This document shows positions 1 through 9,091 of a stretch of DNA of 64,000 nt, one piece after another (position 1 is the first letter of the stretch; every line of letters begins with the position of its first letter). This stretch comes from Acidihalobacter prosperus (GTDB lineage Bacteria > Pseudomonadota > Gammaproteobacteria > DSM-5130 > Acidihalobacteraceae). The stretch spans positions 294,637 to 358,636 of the forward strand of contig NZ_JQSG02000006.1 of the NCBI RefSeq assembly GCF_000754095.2, given 5' to 3'. A program made the position numbers and the translations under genes. The notes under the pieces were generated by a model. It worked only from the letters and a program-made list of their open reading frames with translations, was not told the origin of the DNA and did not search any database.

Positions 1-331
1 CCACCAGCCGCCGCAGCTTGGCTGGGTCCTGAAACTTGTTCTGCGACTTGTTGAAGATCAGCCCGAGCAAGCCCTTCTGGTTGCCCAGCGCCTCCAGCGT
101 GTGGCGGTAGTGATCGAACAGATCGTCGCCGTCCTTCTTCATCAGGCTCGGCCAGTTGTATTCGTCCGGCACCGGGCTCTTCTGGTGGTACGGGGCCCGG
201 GTGCGCTCGTCCGCCATCTTGAGGAACAGCAGATAGGTCAACTGCTCGACGTAATCGCCATAGCTCATGCCGTCATCGCGCAAGACGTTGCAGTAGTTCC
301 AGAGTTTTTGGACGATGGTCGCGGTGTTCAT
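1..331 (-). CDS. hsdM: Type I restriction-modification methyltransferase subunit HsdM, N-terminal part (gene runs off the left edge)
   Basis: Only the first ~110 codons are present. The start reads MNTATIVQKLWNYCNVLRDD and continues with the helical N-terminal domain typical of HsdM, the N6-adenine methyltransferase subunit that pairs with HsdS. The SAM-binding and NPPF catalytic motifs would lie outside the window, so activity cannot be judged. The ATG at 331 has AGGA six bases upstream. The gene follows hsdR, hsdS and an ATPase gene on the same strand but is separated from them by 167 AT-rich bases, so it may have its own promoter. This would allow methylation to be expressed independently of cleavage, which is an inference. 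Confidence 0.85.
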   Translation of the reverse strand, partial: MNTATIVQKLWNYCNVLRDDGMSYGDYVEQLTYLLFLKMADERTRAPYHQKSPVPDEYNWPSLMKKDGDDLFDHYRHTLEALGNQKGLLGLIFNKSQNKFQDPAKLRRLV

Positions 332-394
332 TCGTACATCCTGGTATCTCAACACGCAAATACAGCAGTTAGAAGCTGTTTCATTGATAGTTTT

Positions 395-419
395 TTGATA
401 CATCCGAATAGATGATCAA
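395..419. promoter_or_regulatory. Inverted repeat in the AT-rich leader upstream of hsdM
   Basis: The 167-base gap upstream of hsdM is strongly AT-rich compared with its surroundings. It contains TTGATACATC (395-404) facing GATGATCAA (411-419), arms that pair with a single bulged base. A second interrupted palindrome, AAACGA/TCGTTT, lies at 462-478. These could be a repressor site or leader hairpin controlling hsdM. No clear -35/-10 pair was found, so the promoter is not placed. Confidence 0.3.
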
Positions 420-498
420 TAAAATCCCTTTTAAAAACTTAGAGTTATTTTCACGCCCTTAAAACGAGCTAGTCGTTTACGCCTTGTTTTATTGGTAC

Positions 499-2166
499 CT
501 ACTTTCCAGCTATCAAAACCCATTGAGAGAAACGGCGACTCCCCTCGTTCCGAATAACCCCATCTCTGGCGAGCTGCCGTAGCAGGTTGTGAATTTTGTT
601 GAGCTTTTGCTCCTGAGACAGCATCTCGGGCAGCTTATCCAGCAGCAACGTATCGATGTCCGTCCTGGAGACAGGCTGATGTTCTTGCACCAGGGCGACA
701 ATCAAGTCGCGATAGTACTGGCTGTCGAAGCCGCGATTGCGAATGTGCCGCGCCTTCTCGCCGGTCGCCGCAGCCACCCGGCCGGCAACGATCAGGTTCG
801 GGTAACGACCTTCCACTAGCTTCACCGCCCGGAGACGCTTAGCCGCGTCGGCGGGAATACGCTGCCCTTTCTGTACCCTGTCCAGGAGGATGATGGTGGT
901 CAGGTCCAGATCGGTCTGCGCCATGAGAATCCGGGTGTAGCGCTCATCAAGAATGCGTCCGCGCAGCATCACCATCACCCGTTCCGGCTGCGACAGGTCA
1001 TAGTCCGGCATCGGGAAGAAGCGCTCCCGCTGCTTCAGGAACATGCGTTTGATGCCGCCGCCCTGCGTGTCGATCATGTTCAGGTTCACCATCGCTTCAG
1101 CCAGAAATGGGTTGCGATAGATTTCCAGCGGCGCGTCCTGCTCGATCACCTTTTCCACCCGTCCCGGCAGAAAACCGCCAACGTTGGTCAGCAACAGGCT
1201 GTCTGGCGTTTCCACCACCTGTATACGGCCGCGCAGGAGATAGTCCTGGTGGGCAATGCAATTGTGCAGAGCCTCACGGATTACCCAGGGGTCGTATTGC
1301 GTCAATTCGACCGGGAACAACGTGCCGTCAGGCAGTTCCCGCACCGTCAGATTACGGATGCGTGCGAGTACCTTGTCGACATTGAGCAGGAAAGGCGGGC
1401 CAAAATGCTCGTAGTCCAGCTCCTCATTACGGTCGTTCTTCAGCATCCAGCTGATGCGCGCCACCGCCGGCGCCAGCAGCGCCGAGGCTTCCGGTCGGCC
1501 CAGCAGCAGCAAGGCCGCATGGGTCACCGCGCCGCGTATCGTCAGCCGCACCTTGTTGAGAAAGGTCGCATCGTCCCAACCTGTCAGTTCCCCCTCCTGG
1601 CGGGGGAACTTGGTCGCGTACTCCTGCCGCGCCTTGGCAATTGCCTCAGGGGCAAGATCGGCCAAGGTCGCCTGCTCACAGAGCTGGGCACTCCAGTCCA
1701 CGCGGCGGCTCCAGATCGCGCGCTCTTTCTCCGGATATTTCGTTAGCTCGGTCTTGCTCGTGCCGTCGCGCACATAAGCCTTGCCGTAGAACTTCACCGG
1801 TCGGTCGAAGGCCGGATGGACCTCGAACAGCACCACCCGCTGGTCGTGGTAGGTAAAGGTGTGAGTCTCGAATCCGACGTTGGGCTGCAAACCGAGGGAA
1901 AGCCAGAGCGGCAACAACTGCTCGCCCTTACCTTTTTCGGCTTGAGGATCGAAGGTTGTGCCCACCACCGCATGGCTGCCGTCCTTGATGCCGAACACCA
2001 GGTAGCCGCGCGGCATACCCAGCAGGCAGGCCGAGTTCGCCAGCGCCGACAGATATTCCCCCAACACCTGCGGCTCGTAGCGGTTGGCCTTGAACTCCAG
2101 CCACTCGGTCTCGTGTGGCTCGTCGCGCAGACGGTCAAGCAAGGCGGTGAGCTCGGCGGTGTTCAC
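499..2166 (-). CDS. AlbA_2 (Schlafen-type) DNA-binding domain plus HATPase protein within the hsd operon
   Basis: A 555-residue protein. Residues ~15-130 form an AlbA_2/Schlafen-like domain (ETEWLEFKANR and RGYLVFGIKDG). Residues ~270-400 resemble the HATPase_c_4 domain of COG2865 proteins (EALHNCIAHQDY, TNVGGFLPGRVE, TQGGGIKRMF). The C-terminal part looks like a winged-helix region. The GTG start at 2166 overlaps the hsdS stop by four bases (GTGA), so translation is coupled to hsdS. Such genes occur inside type I R-M operons, but their role is not settled; regulation of the system or an added defence function are both possible. Family placement is firm, function is not. Confidence 0.75.
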   Translation of the reverse strand: MNTAELTALLDRLRDEPHETEWLEFKANRYEPQVLGEYLSALANSACLLGMPRGYLVFGIKDGSHAVVGTTFDPQAEKGKGEQLLPLWLSLGLQPNVGFETHTFTYHDQRVVLFEVHPAFDRPVKFYGKAYVRDGTSKTELTKYPEKERAIWSRRVDWSAQLCEQATLADLAPEAIAKARQEYATKFPRQEGELTGWDDATFLNKVRLTIRGAVTHAALLLLGRPEASALLAPAVARISWMLKNDRNEELDYEHFGPPFLLNVDKVLARIRNLTVRELPDGTLFPVELTQYDPWVIREALHNCIAHQDYLLRGRIQVVETPDSLLLTNVGGFLPGRVEKVIEQDAPLEIYRNPFLAEAMVNLNMIDTQGGGIKRMFLKQRERFFPMPDYDLSQPERVMVMLRGRILDERYTRILMAQTDLDLTTIILLDRVQKGQRIPADAAKRLRAVKLVEGRYPNLIVAGRVAAATGEKARHIRNRGFDSQYYRDLIVALVQEHQPVSRTDIDTLLLDKLPEMLSQEQKLNKIHNLLRQLARDGVIRNEGSRRFSQWVLIAGK

Positions 2167-3533
2167 GCGGAAAAGGCCTTGCTCAGGATGGACTGGCGAA
2201 AGCGCCCGGCGCGCTGGAGGTTGGCGTCCACCTGGGCCTCGGTTCCGCGCAGGAGGGAGAGACGGCGGTCGACTTCGGCGACGATGCGGTGTTGTTCTTC
2301 AATTGGCGGCAAAGGGAGCGGCATCTTCTTAATTTCCCCGCCAGCTATACCCTGCTGCCCAGCAGTTGTCTTTATCAAGACATCGACATGCTCTCGCGAT
2401 TTACCAACATTTGCTGCCAGCACTAGGTAACTCGGTGAAATTAACAAATCACAGACTACACGTCCGCGAATAAGCTTATCTGGGTATAGAACCACACCGG
2501 ACACTTCATTCACTAACGCGCACGCACCAACAAGATCTTTCGTCCCGTTATATCGGACAAAAAGTACATCCCGTAACTTTAACTCGTATTCTTCGACATG
2601 CTCACTAGGCAACGGTCTGTAGAAGCGTTTATCCGTTATATCCAGTTCCAGTGGACGAACAGCAGAAATACGAAGGATTGGAATCCCTGGTCCAGAATCT
2701 TCCGGTTTCTTTGACAAGCCATTCCGCAAAGACATGAATAACTGGTCAACCGTTGCCCACACCCACCCCTCCGGCAAACCGGGCAGGTCAGTGGTGACGG
2801 GTGCGGTGGGTTCTTTGTATTTGCGCTTGCCTTGCCACTGGCTGCGGCGGGTTTCGAGGATGCGTTGCAGGAGTTGTTCGCCGGTCTCGTAGCTGCGGCC
2901 TTCACGTCGTGCAATCTCGGCTTCGGTTTCGACGAGGCGGCCTTCGACGGCGGCTTTGAGGACGGCGGCCTTGTAGCGCTTGAGGTTGGCCTTGACGCGC
3001 TTGAGGTTGGCGACGGCTTCGTCGAGGCGGGAGAATTGTTTTTCGATTTCCACGACGATGCGTTTTTGTTGCTCGAGGGGGGCTAGCGGAAATTCATACG
3101 GCGCTAACTGATCAAAGTCGACACGCGGACGGTCTCCGGTGTTGAGATGGGACGCAAAAGAGACGAACGTCGACGAATTCAGGAAATATTGCAGGTAGCG
3201 GCTGTCCACACCTTCCGTCTTCGGAAAGACGATGAATTCAGCGGAACAGAGCCCTTCAAAATCCGGCCGATATACCTTGTTCAGATACGGACGTAGACGG
3301 CCATAGAGAACATCGCCCGGCTGGAAGTGAACCGCCGAGCTTTTCATGGTGCCGGCGGGCACTGTACCCAACAGCTTCATCGTATGGGCTTCAACGTGCT
3401 CCATTCCAATGAATGGTAGGCCCGGTTTTTCCGACGGCTTAATGCGTGGGCGAGTTGGCTTAACGACCTCACCGAGCGGGCGGATCTCCCAACCTTGCGC
3501 CACAACATCCTCGCGCTTCGCGATCGCACTCAT
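2163..3533 (-). CDS. hsdS: Type I restriction-modification specificity subunit HsdS
   Basis: A 456-residue HsdS that sets the bipartite DNA target of the HsdM/HsdR complex. It has two target-recognition domains, each followed by a conserved helical spacer: APLEQQKRIVVEIEKQFSRL near residue 150 and LPPIEEQHRIVAEVDRRLS near residue 410. The duplicated design and length are normal for the family. It overlaps hsdR upstream and the AlbA-type gene downstream by four bases each. The second recognition domain (about 2320-2720) is visibly richer in A+T than the flanking spacer-coding DNA, which suggests domain exchange by recombination. The target sequence cannot be read from the protein. Confidence 0.92.
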   Translation of the reverse strand: MSAIAKREDVVAQGWEIRPLGEVVKPTRPRIKPSEKPGLPFIGMEHVEAHTMKLLGTVPAGTMKSSAVHFQPGDVLYGRLRPYLNKVYRPDFEGLCSAEFIVFPKTEGVDSRYLQYFLNSSTFVSFASHLNTGDRPRVDFDQLAPYEFPLAPLEQQKRIVVEIEKQFSRLDEAVANLKRVKANLKRYKAAVLKAAVEGRLVETEAEIARREGRSYETGEQLLQRILETRRSQWQGKRKYKEPTAPVTTDLPGLPEGWVWATVDQLFMSLRNGLSKKPEDSGPGIPILRISAVRPLELDITDKRFYRPLPSEHVEEYELKLRDVLFVRYNGTKDLVGACALVNEVSGVVLYPDKLIRGRVVCDLLISPSYLVLAANVGKSREHVDVLIKTTAGQQGIAGGEIKKMPLPLPPIEEQHRIVAEVDRRLSLLRGTEAQVDANLQRAGRFRQSILSKAFSA

Positions 3534-6349
3534 GCCGCCAACGTCTCGTTCAGTCCTTCAATGATCGTATTCAGCTTGTCGCCGAACAGTTGATGCACCT
3601 TGCCGAGGCCGCCGTGTTGCGAGAACGGGGCGTACTCGAAATCGTCCGGCTCGATGCCGAGATTCGCGGCGATGTGGTCGCGGATCATTTCCAGCCAACG
3701 TCGCTGTTCCTCGTTGAACTGCTTGCCACTGCTTTCCTGTCCCATCAGCCATGCCCGGAAATTGATCTCGACGCGCTCGGGAAAGGGGATGAGTTCGTTG
3801 TCCTGGTGGATGGCGAATCTGACCAGCGAGACGAGGTCGGTGAGGATGCGGCGGCCGCTGGCGCCCTTGACCTTGTCCCTTTCCAGCGCGGCATAGGCGT
3901 TCCAGAGCTGGGCTTCGCTCCACAGGTAGGGCGGCTGCTCGATTTTGTCGGCCAGCTCCTTGACCGCCTCGAAGGTGAGGCGCTGGCGGTAGGGCTGGCT
4001 GTAGAGCACCTGCAGGGCGGTGATTTCGTCCTTGTTGTCGGCGATGAACCGCTCGAAGGAGTGGATCATGCCACGGGCGCGGTCGAGGGCGTCGCGCGAG
4101 AAGGTGGCTTCGAGGACTTCGTCGGCGCTGACGGTGTCGATGACGACTTCGTTCTTCTTCTTGATCTGGTCGATGGCTTCGCGCAGGTCGGGATCGTGCA
4201 GCGGCTTGACGGCGTCGAGCACGATGCGCTGGCGCGCGGCGGCAAGGGCCTGTTCGCTGAGCGGGCGGTCGTCGTCCGGCGCGAGACCGAGGTCGACCCT
4301 GGCCTGTTCGAGGTGGCGGTCCGGGTCGAGCGCGGCGACGATGCGGTGGCTCAGGTCCTTGACGCCCAGGCCGCCGGCGAGCGCGCGGATGCGCTGGTCG
4401 TCTTCGGCGCTCATGCGGTGCTCCATGCGCGCGAGGCGGCCGGCAAGCGAGGTGAGGACGTCGTCCTCGGTGTTGCCGAAGGCGACGGCCTGCATGAGCT
4501 TTTCGAAGCTGACGGTGGGCTTCTGCTCCATGGGGCGGGAGTCGGTCTTGTCCTGCTCGCAGACGCCGACGGCGTCGACGATGACGAAGTGGTCCTTGAC
4601 CCTGGCGTCGCGGGTGACGCTCTGCAGGTCGTCGGGCTTGATGACGCGCACGCCGCGGCCCTTCATCTGCTCGAAGAAGGCGCGGGATTTGACGGCGCGC
4701 AGGAACATGACGATTTCCAGCGCCTTGATGTCGGTGCCGGTGGCGATCATGTCCACGGTGACGGCGATGCGCGGCATGGCGCTGTTCTGGAAGGCCTTGA
4801 TGAGGTCCTTGGGCTTGGCGCCGGTGGTGCGGTAGGTGATCTTCTGGGCGAAGTCGTTGCCCTTGCCGAATTCCTCGCGAACGATCTCGACGATGTTTTC
4901 GGCGTGGGCGTCGTCCTTGGCGAAGATGAGGGTCTTGGGCACCCACTCGCGGCCGGGAAAGATTTCGGTGAACAGCTTGTCGCGGAAGGTGCGGATGACG
5001 GTGCGGATCTGGTCCGGCGCGACCACGGCGCGGTCGAGCTGGTTGGGGTCGTAGGCGAAGTCGTCGTCGAGCTGTTCCCAGCGCTTCTTGCGCGTGTCGC
5101 GCTCCTGAATCTGCACGGAGTATCCCGCCTCGACCCTGGAGCCGTGCTCGGTGATGGCGGTGCGGATGCGGTAGACGTCGTAGTTGACGTTGACGCCGTC
5201 GGCCACGGCCATCTCGTGGTTGTATTCCATCACCAGGTTCTGGTGGAAGAAGCCGAAGGTCTGCTTGCTGGGCGTGGCGGTGAGGCCGATGAGGGTGGCG
5301 TCGAAGTATTCCAGCACCTGCGCCCAGAGGTTGTAGATGGAGCGGTGGCATTCGTCGGTGACGATGATGTCGAACTGCTCGATCGGGATATTGGGGTTGT
5401 ACTCGATCGGCTCGGGCTGCTTGAACAGGCCGCCGAGCTGGTCGGCGGATTCCTCGTCCAGCTCTTCGGGCAGCTCCCTGCCCTTGAGCATGGCGTACAT
5501 GCGCTGGATGGTGCAGATGCTGACCTTTGCCACGGGATCGAAGGCGTTGCTGCTCAGACGCTGTACGTTGTACTCCTCGGTGAACTTGAAGTTGTTGTAG
5601 GGCGAGGTGTACTGCTGGAATTCCTTGAGCGTCTGGTCGCCGAGGTTGCCGCGGTCCACCAGGAACAGCACGCGCCGCGCGCCGGCGAACTTGATCAGCC
5701 GGTAGATGAAGGAGATGGCGGTGAAGGTCTTGCCCGAGCCGGTCGCCATCTGGATCAGCGCGCGGGGGCGATTGGCCTTCAGCGATTCTTCGAGCCGCTG
5801 GATGGCCTGAATCTGCGCGGGCCAGAGGCCTTCGGTGCGCAGCGGCGGCAGGTGTTGCATGCGGGCGAGGAAGGTGTCGCCCCGGCTGGCGTAGTCCGGC
5901 GCCGTCTCGCGCACGCCGTCCGCCAATTCGCCGAGCCAGCCGGCCAGCAGCGCGGGCGTGTGGAAGGCGAACACCTGACGCGAGCGCGGCTGGGGATCCA
6001 GCCCGTTGGTGAAGCGGGTTTCGATGCCGGTGGACTGGTAGGCGAAGGGCAGCGGATCGCGCCAGCGCGGCAGGCCGTCCGGCAGGCCCTGGGTGTATTT
6101 GTCGGACTGGGTTTCGACGCCGGTGAGCGTGACGCCCTGCTTCTTGGCCTCGATCACGCCCGCGGCCTTGCCGTCGACATAGAGCAGGTAGTCCGCGAAG
6201 CCGTGGCCGGATTTGAGCGGAAACTCGCGAATCGCCACGCCCTGCGCGGCGTGGATGTTGGCTTGCGCAGCGTCCTGCACCGCCCAGCCCGCCGCCTGCA
6301 GCAGCCGGTCGATGTCTTCCCTGGCTTGTTGTTCGGGTTGTGGCGTCAT
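3530..6349 (-). CDS. hsdR: Type I restriction enzyme HsdR (translocase and endonuclease subunit)
   Basis: A 939-residue motor and nuclease subunit. The N-terminal PD-(D/E)XK-type nuclease is visible as GFADYLLYVDGKAAGVIEAKK (positions ~50-70; catalytic D and E-A-K). The superfamily 2 helicase core follows: Walker A ATGSGKT near 205, the DEAD-box-type motif DECHRSIYN near 330, motif III LTATPS, and motif VI in the region of MKGRGVRV. The C-terminal helical domain is present. All key motifs appear intact. It is the first gene of the hsdR-hsdS-ATPase-hsdM run, an order different from the classical R/M/S arrangement. The ATG at 6349 is the first in-frame start. Confidence 0.93.
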   Translation of the reverse strand: MTPQPEQQAREDIDRLLQAAGWAVQDAAQANIHAAQGVAIREFPLKSGHGFADYLLYVDGKAAGVIEAKKQGVTLTGVETQSDKYTQGLPDGLPRWRDPLPFAYQSTGIETRFTNGLDPQPRSRQVFAFHTPALLAGWLGELADGVRETAPDYASRGDTFLARMQHLPPLRTEGLWPAQIQAIQRLEESLKANRPRALIQMATGSGKTFTAISFIYRLIKFAGARRVLFLVDRGNLGDQTLKEFQQYTSPYNNFKFTEEYNVQRLSSNAFDPVAKVSICTIQRMYAMLKGRELPEELDEESADQLGGLFKQPEPIEYNPNIPIEQFDIIVTDECHRSIYNLWAQVLEYFDATLIGLTATPSKQTFGFFHQNLVMEYNHEMAVADGVNVNYDVYRIRTAITEHGSRVEAGYSVQIQERDTRKKRWEQLDDDFAYDPNQLDRAVVAPDQIRTVIRTFRDKLFTEIFPGREWVPKTLIFAKDDAHAENIVEIVREEFGKGNDFAQKITYRTTGAKPKDLIKAFQNSAMPRIAVTVDMIATGTDIKALEIVMFLRAVKSRAFFEQMKGRGVRVIKPDDLQSVTRDARVKDHFVIVDAVGVCEQDKTDSRPMEQKPTVSFEKLMQAVAFGNTEDDVLTSLAGRLARMEHRMSAEDDQRIRALAGGLGVKDLSHRIVAALDPDRHLEQARVDLGLAPDDDRPLSEQALAAARQRIVLDAVKPLHDPDLREAIDQIKKKNEVVIDTVSADEVLEATFSRDALDRARGMIHSFERFIADNKDEITALQVLYSQPYRQRLTFEAVKELADKIEQPPYLWSEAQLWNAYAALERDKVKGASGRRILTDLVSLVRFAIHQDNELIPFPERVEINFRAWLMGQESSGKQFNEEQRRWLEMIRDHIAANLGIEPDDFEYAPFSQHGGLGKVHQLFGDKLNTIIEGLNETLAA

Positions 6350-6438
6350 TCACTGACGGCTCGTTGATGGACCGGGATGAAATTAACACAAGCCGTGGGG
6401 TTTGCGGGGCGCCGCCGCGCGCGGGCGGGCTGAGCGGG

Positions 6439-7314
6439 TCAGCCGCCCAGGAACAGGCGGCCGACGTCGGGGTCTTCGAGGAGGGCGTCGCCGGGGCCGG
6501 CGAGCGCGAGCTGGCCGGAGACGAGGACGTAGGCCAGGTCGGCGAATTCGAGGCCTTTCTTGGCGTTTTGCTCGACCAGGACGACGGTCTTGCCCTGATC
6601 GCGCTGCAGTTCGCGCAGGATTTCGAACACGGCGTCGATGTAGCGCGGCTCCAGGCCGATGGAAGGTTCGTCCACGAGCAGCACGCGCGGCCGCATGATG
6701 AGCGCGCGCGCGATTTCGAGCAGGCGGCGCTCGCCGCCGGAGAGGGTGCCGGCGGCGGCCCGGCGGCGCTGGGAGAGACGCGGGTAACGCGCGAGCACGT
6801 CGGCCGCGGCGGCGCGCGCGGCCTCGCGGCCGGGCAGCAGATAGCCGCCCATGAGCAGGTTTTCCTCCACGCTCATGCGCGGAAACACGGAGTTGTCCTG
6901 CATGACGTAGGCGATGCCGGCGTCGCGCAGTTTCTGCTCGGGGGTGAGCCCGCCGATGGCGCGGCCGTCCAGCTCGATGGCCCCGCCGATGATGCGGGTG
7001 AAGCCGTAGATGGAGTGCAGGACGGTGGATTTGCCGGCGCCGTTGGGGCCGATGAGGCACAGCGACTGGCCGGCGGCGACGTGCAGATCGAGGCCGTGGA
7101 GGATCTGCATGCGCCCGTAGCCGGCGTCGAGCGCGCGCAGGCTGAGCAGCGGCGCATCCCCGGCGAGCGCGCGCAGGGCGGCATCGTCCGGCCGGCGCGC
7201 GCCCAGCGTCGCGGCCTCGCGCGCGACGGCCTCGACGGACATGACGAGATCGACGCCGCCCTCGCCGTGGCCGGAGACGCGGGGCGGCTTGGGCGGATTC
7301 CAGCGCGGCTGCAT
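6439..7314 (-). CDS. livF: Branched-chain amino-acid-type ABC transporter ATP-binding protein LivF
   Basis: A 291-residue ATPase of the HAAT importer family. Walker A is GPNGAGKST (about residue 93), the signature is LSGGERR, Walker B is VLLVDEPSIGL, and the H-loop histidine position carries glutamine (VLVEQNAK), as is usual in LivF. The protein carries about 55 extra residues ahead of the usual LivF start (the ABC domain begins near LLSLRALDAGYG). A downstream start such as the methionine at residue 25 is possible, but the ATG at 7314 forms a TGATG junction with the livG stop, which supports it. It is the last gene of the operon. Confidence 0.88.
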   Translation of the reverse strand: MQPRWNPPKPPRVSGHGEGGVDLVMSVEAVAREAATLGARRPDDAALRALAGDAPLLSLRALDAGYGRMQILHGLDLHVAAGQSLCLIGPNGAGKSTVLHSIYGFTRIIGGAIELDGRAIGGLTPEQKLRDAGIAYVMQDNSVFPRMSVEENLLMGGYLLPGREAARAAAADVLARYPRLSQRRRAAAGTLSGGERRLLEIARALIMRPRVLLVDEPSIGLEPRYIDAVFEILRELQRDQGKTVVLVEQNAKKGLEFADLAYVLVSGQLALAGPGDALLEDPDVGRLFLGG

Positions 7315-8060
7315 CAGGCGGCTCCCAGGTAGGCGTCGATCACGCGCTGGTCGCTGCGGATGGCCTCGGGCGGGCCGTCGGCGAGCATGCGGCCGTGGGC
7401 GAGGCAGTAGATGTGCTCGGCGAGGTTCATGATGACGCGCATGTTGTGCTCGATGACCAGCAAAGTGATGCCGAAGGTATCGTTGGCGCGGCGCAGGCGG
7501 TCGATGAGGCCGTTGATCAGGGTGGGATTGATGCCGGCGGTGGGCTCGTCCAGCAACAGCATGCGCGGGCGATTCATCAGCGCCATGGCGAATTCGAGCA
7601 GCTTCTGCTGGCCGAAGGAGAGTTCGCCGGCGCGCAGATGGCGCTTTTCGTAGAGGCCGACGAAGGCGAGCAGCTCCTCGGCCTGGGCGTCGGTTTCGGG
7701 GTCGAAGCCGCGGAACAGGCCGCGCAGGCCTGCGTGGACGGCGGGCGTGGAGATGCGCATGTTGGCCATGCAGTCCATGCCGACGTAAACGCGGGTCTGC
7801 TGGAAAGTGCGCAGCAGGCCGCGGCGGGCGATGTCGCCGACGCGCAGGCGCGACAGCTCGGCGCCGTCGAAGCGCACGCTGCCGGCGTCGATGGGGTGAT
7901 AGCCGACGATGGCGTTGAACAGGGTGGTCTTGCCGGAGCCGTTGGGGCCGATGAGACCGTAGATCGCGCCCTCGGGCACGCTGAGGCAGACGCCGTCGTT
8001 GGCGATCACGCCACCGAATGTCTTGCTGACGCCGGCGACGTCGAGCAGCACGCGGCTCAT
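7314..8060 (-). CDS. livG: Branched-chain amino-acid-type ABC transporter ATP-binding protein LivG
   Basis: A 248-residue ABC ATPase. It shows Walker A GPNGSGKTT, Q-loop TFQQTRVY, the signature LSFGQQKLLE in place of LSGGQ, Walker B MLLLDEPTAGI and a switch region with LVIEHNM. The glutamate-histidine ending is typical of LivG. The start at 8060 overlaps the livM stop by four bases. It should form the ATPase heterodimer with LivF and power the LivH/LivM channel. The imported substrate is not revealed by the ATPases. Confidence 0.9.
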   Translation of the reverse strand: MSRVLLDVAGVSKTFGGVIANDGVCLSVPEGAIYGLIGPNGSGKTTLFNAIVGYHPIDAGSVRFDGAELSRLRVGDIARRGLLRTFQQTRVYVGMDCMANMRISTPAVHAGLRGLFRGFDPETDAQAEELLAFVGLYEKRHLRAGELSFGQQKLLEFAMALMNRPRMLLLDEPTAGINPTLINGLIDRLRRANDTFGITLLVIEHNMRVIMNLAEHIYCLAHGRMLADGPPEAIRSDQRVIDAYLGAA

Positions 8061-9091
8061 GAGCGGTCCTCCTGGGTTTCGGACGCGGGCGCGCCGCCGA
8101 AGCGCGCGGGGAAGCGCTCGCGCAGCCAGCCCATGATGCCTTCGGGGAAGAACACGACGATGATCACGATCAGCGCGCCGAGCATCACGCGCTGCCAGCC
8201 GAGGAAATAGGTCCAGGTGACCTCCTTGGCGGCGTAGAACAGGAAGGCGCCGATCAGCGGCCCCCACAGCGTGCCCTTGCCGCCGAGGATGGCCATGAGA
8301 ATCATCCATACGCCGAAACTGGCGCCGGCGAAGGCGACGTCGATGGGGTCGATGAAGCCGACGAGATTGCCGACGCCGCCGCCGGCGAGCGCGAGCAGCG
8401 CGGCGGACACGGCCCAGGCGGTGGTCTTGTAGGCGACGGTGGGCAGGCCCATGGCCTCGGCCTTGTCCTCGTTGTCGCGGATGGCGTTGAGCGCCAACCC
8501 GAAGCGGCCTGCATACAGCCGCGACAGCAGCCACAGGGCGAACAGCGCGAGCAGCATGAAGAAGGCGTAGTAGAAGATTTCCTTGCCGGGCAGGCCGGCC
8601 GGCATCAGCGGGGTGACCATGCCGGAGCCGGCGCCGATGAAGTCGACGCCGGTGGCGATTTCGCCGGCGGCGATGCCGAGGCCGAGGGTGCAGATGGCGA
8701 AATAGTGACCGCGCATGCCGAGGATCTGCGAGCCGAGCAGAAAGGCCAGCGCGACGGCGGCGACCACCCCGGCGACGAGCCCGAGGCCGAGGCCAATGAG
8801 GTATTGCGGCGCGGTGAGCACGAGCTGCGCCTGCCCGCTGGCGACGCCGTGCCAGAGGTCGCGCTGGACCACGGCGCAGGCGTACATGCCGATGCCGAAG
8901 AAGAAGATGTTGCCGAAGGAGTTGTAACCCATCTGGCCGCCGCAGATGTCCCACGACAGGGCCAGCACGACCATGCACCAGGCGAAGGCGAACACGGTGA
9001 GGTGGTGCGGAAACAGCCAGGGCACGACGAGGCCGGCGACGATCAGCCCCGTCCAGGCCGGCGCGGACAGGCGCTGCAGGCGGGCGCTCAC
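8057..9091 (-). CDS. livM: Branched-chain amino-acid-type ABC transporter permease LivM
   Basis: A 344-residue inner-membrane permease with about nine hydrophobic segments. The conserved LivM core is visible as the GQMGYNSFGNI segment and the EAA-like coupling loop NAIRDNEDKAEAMGL. The GTG start at 9091 overlaps the livH stop (GTGA). An in-frame open stretch extends further upstream inside livH, but it lacks LivM-like sequence and is rejected. The C-terminus ends in a short hydrophilic tail. Confidence 0.9.
   Translation of the reverse strand: MSARLQRLSAPAWTGLIVAGLVVPWLFPHHLTVFAFAWCMVVLALSWDICGGQMGYNSFGNIFFFGIGMYACAVVQRDLWHGVASGQAQLVLTAPQYLIGLGLGLVAGVVAAVALAFLLGSQILGMRGHYFAICTLGLGIAAGEIATGVDFIGAGSGMVTPLMPAGLPGKEIFYYAFFMLLALFALWLLSRLYAGRFGLALNAIRDNEDKAEAMGLPTVAYKTTAWAVSAALLALAGGGVGNLVGFIDPIDVAFAGASFGVWMILMAILGGKGTLWGPLIGAFLFYAAKEVTWTYFLGWQRVMLGALIVIIVVFFPEGIMGWLRERFPARFGGAPASETQEDRS

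Noticed and set aside
3590-6367. A 925-codon open frame antisense to hsdR
   Set aside because: It mirrors hsdR, whose domains are intact. The amino-acid composition (strings of D, E, V, G) is the usual shadow of high-GC coding DNA.
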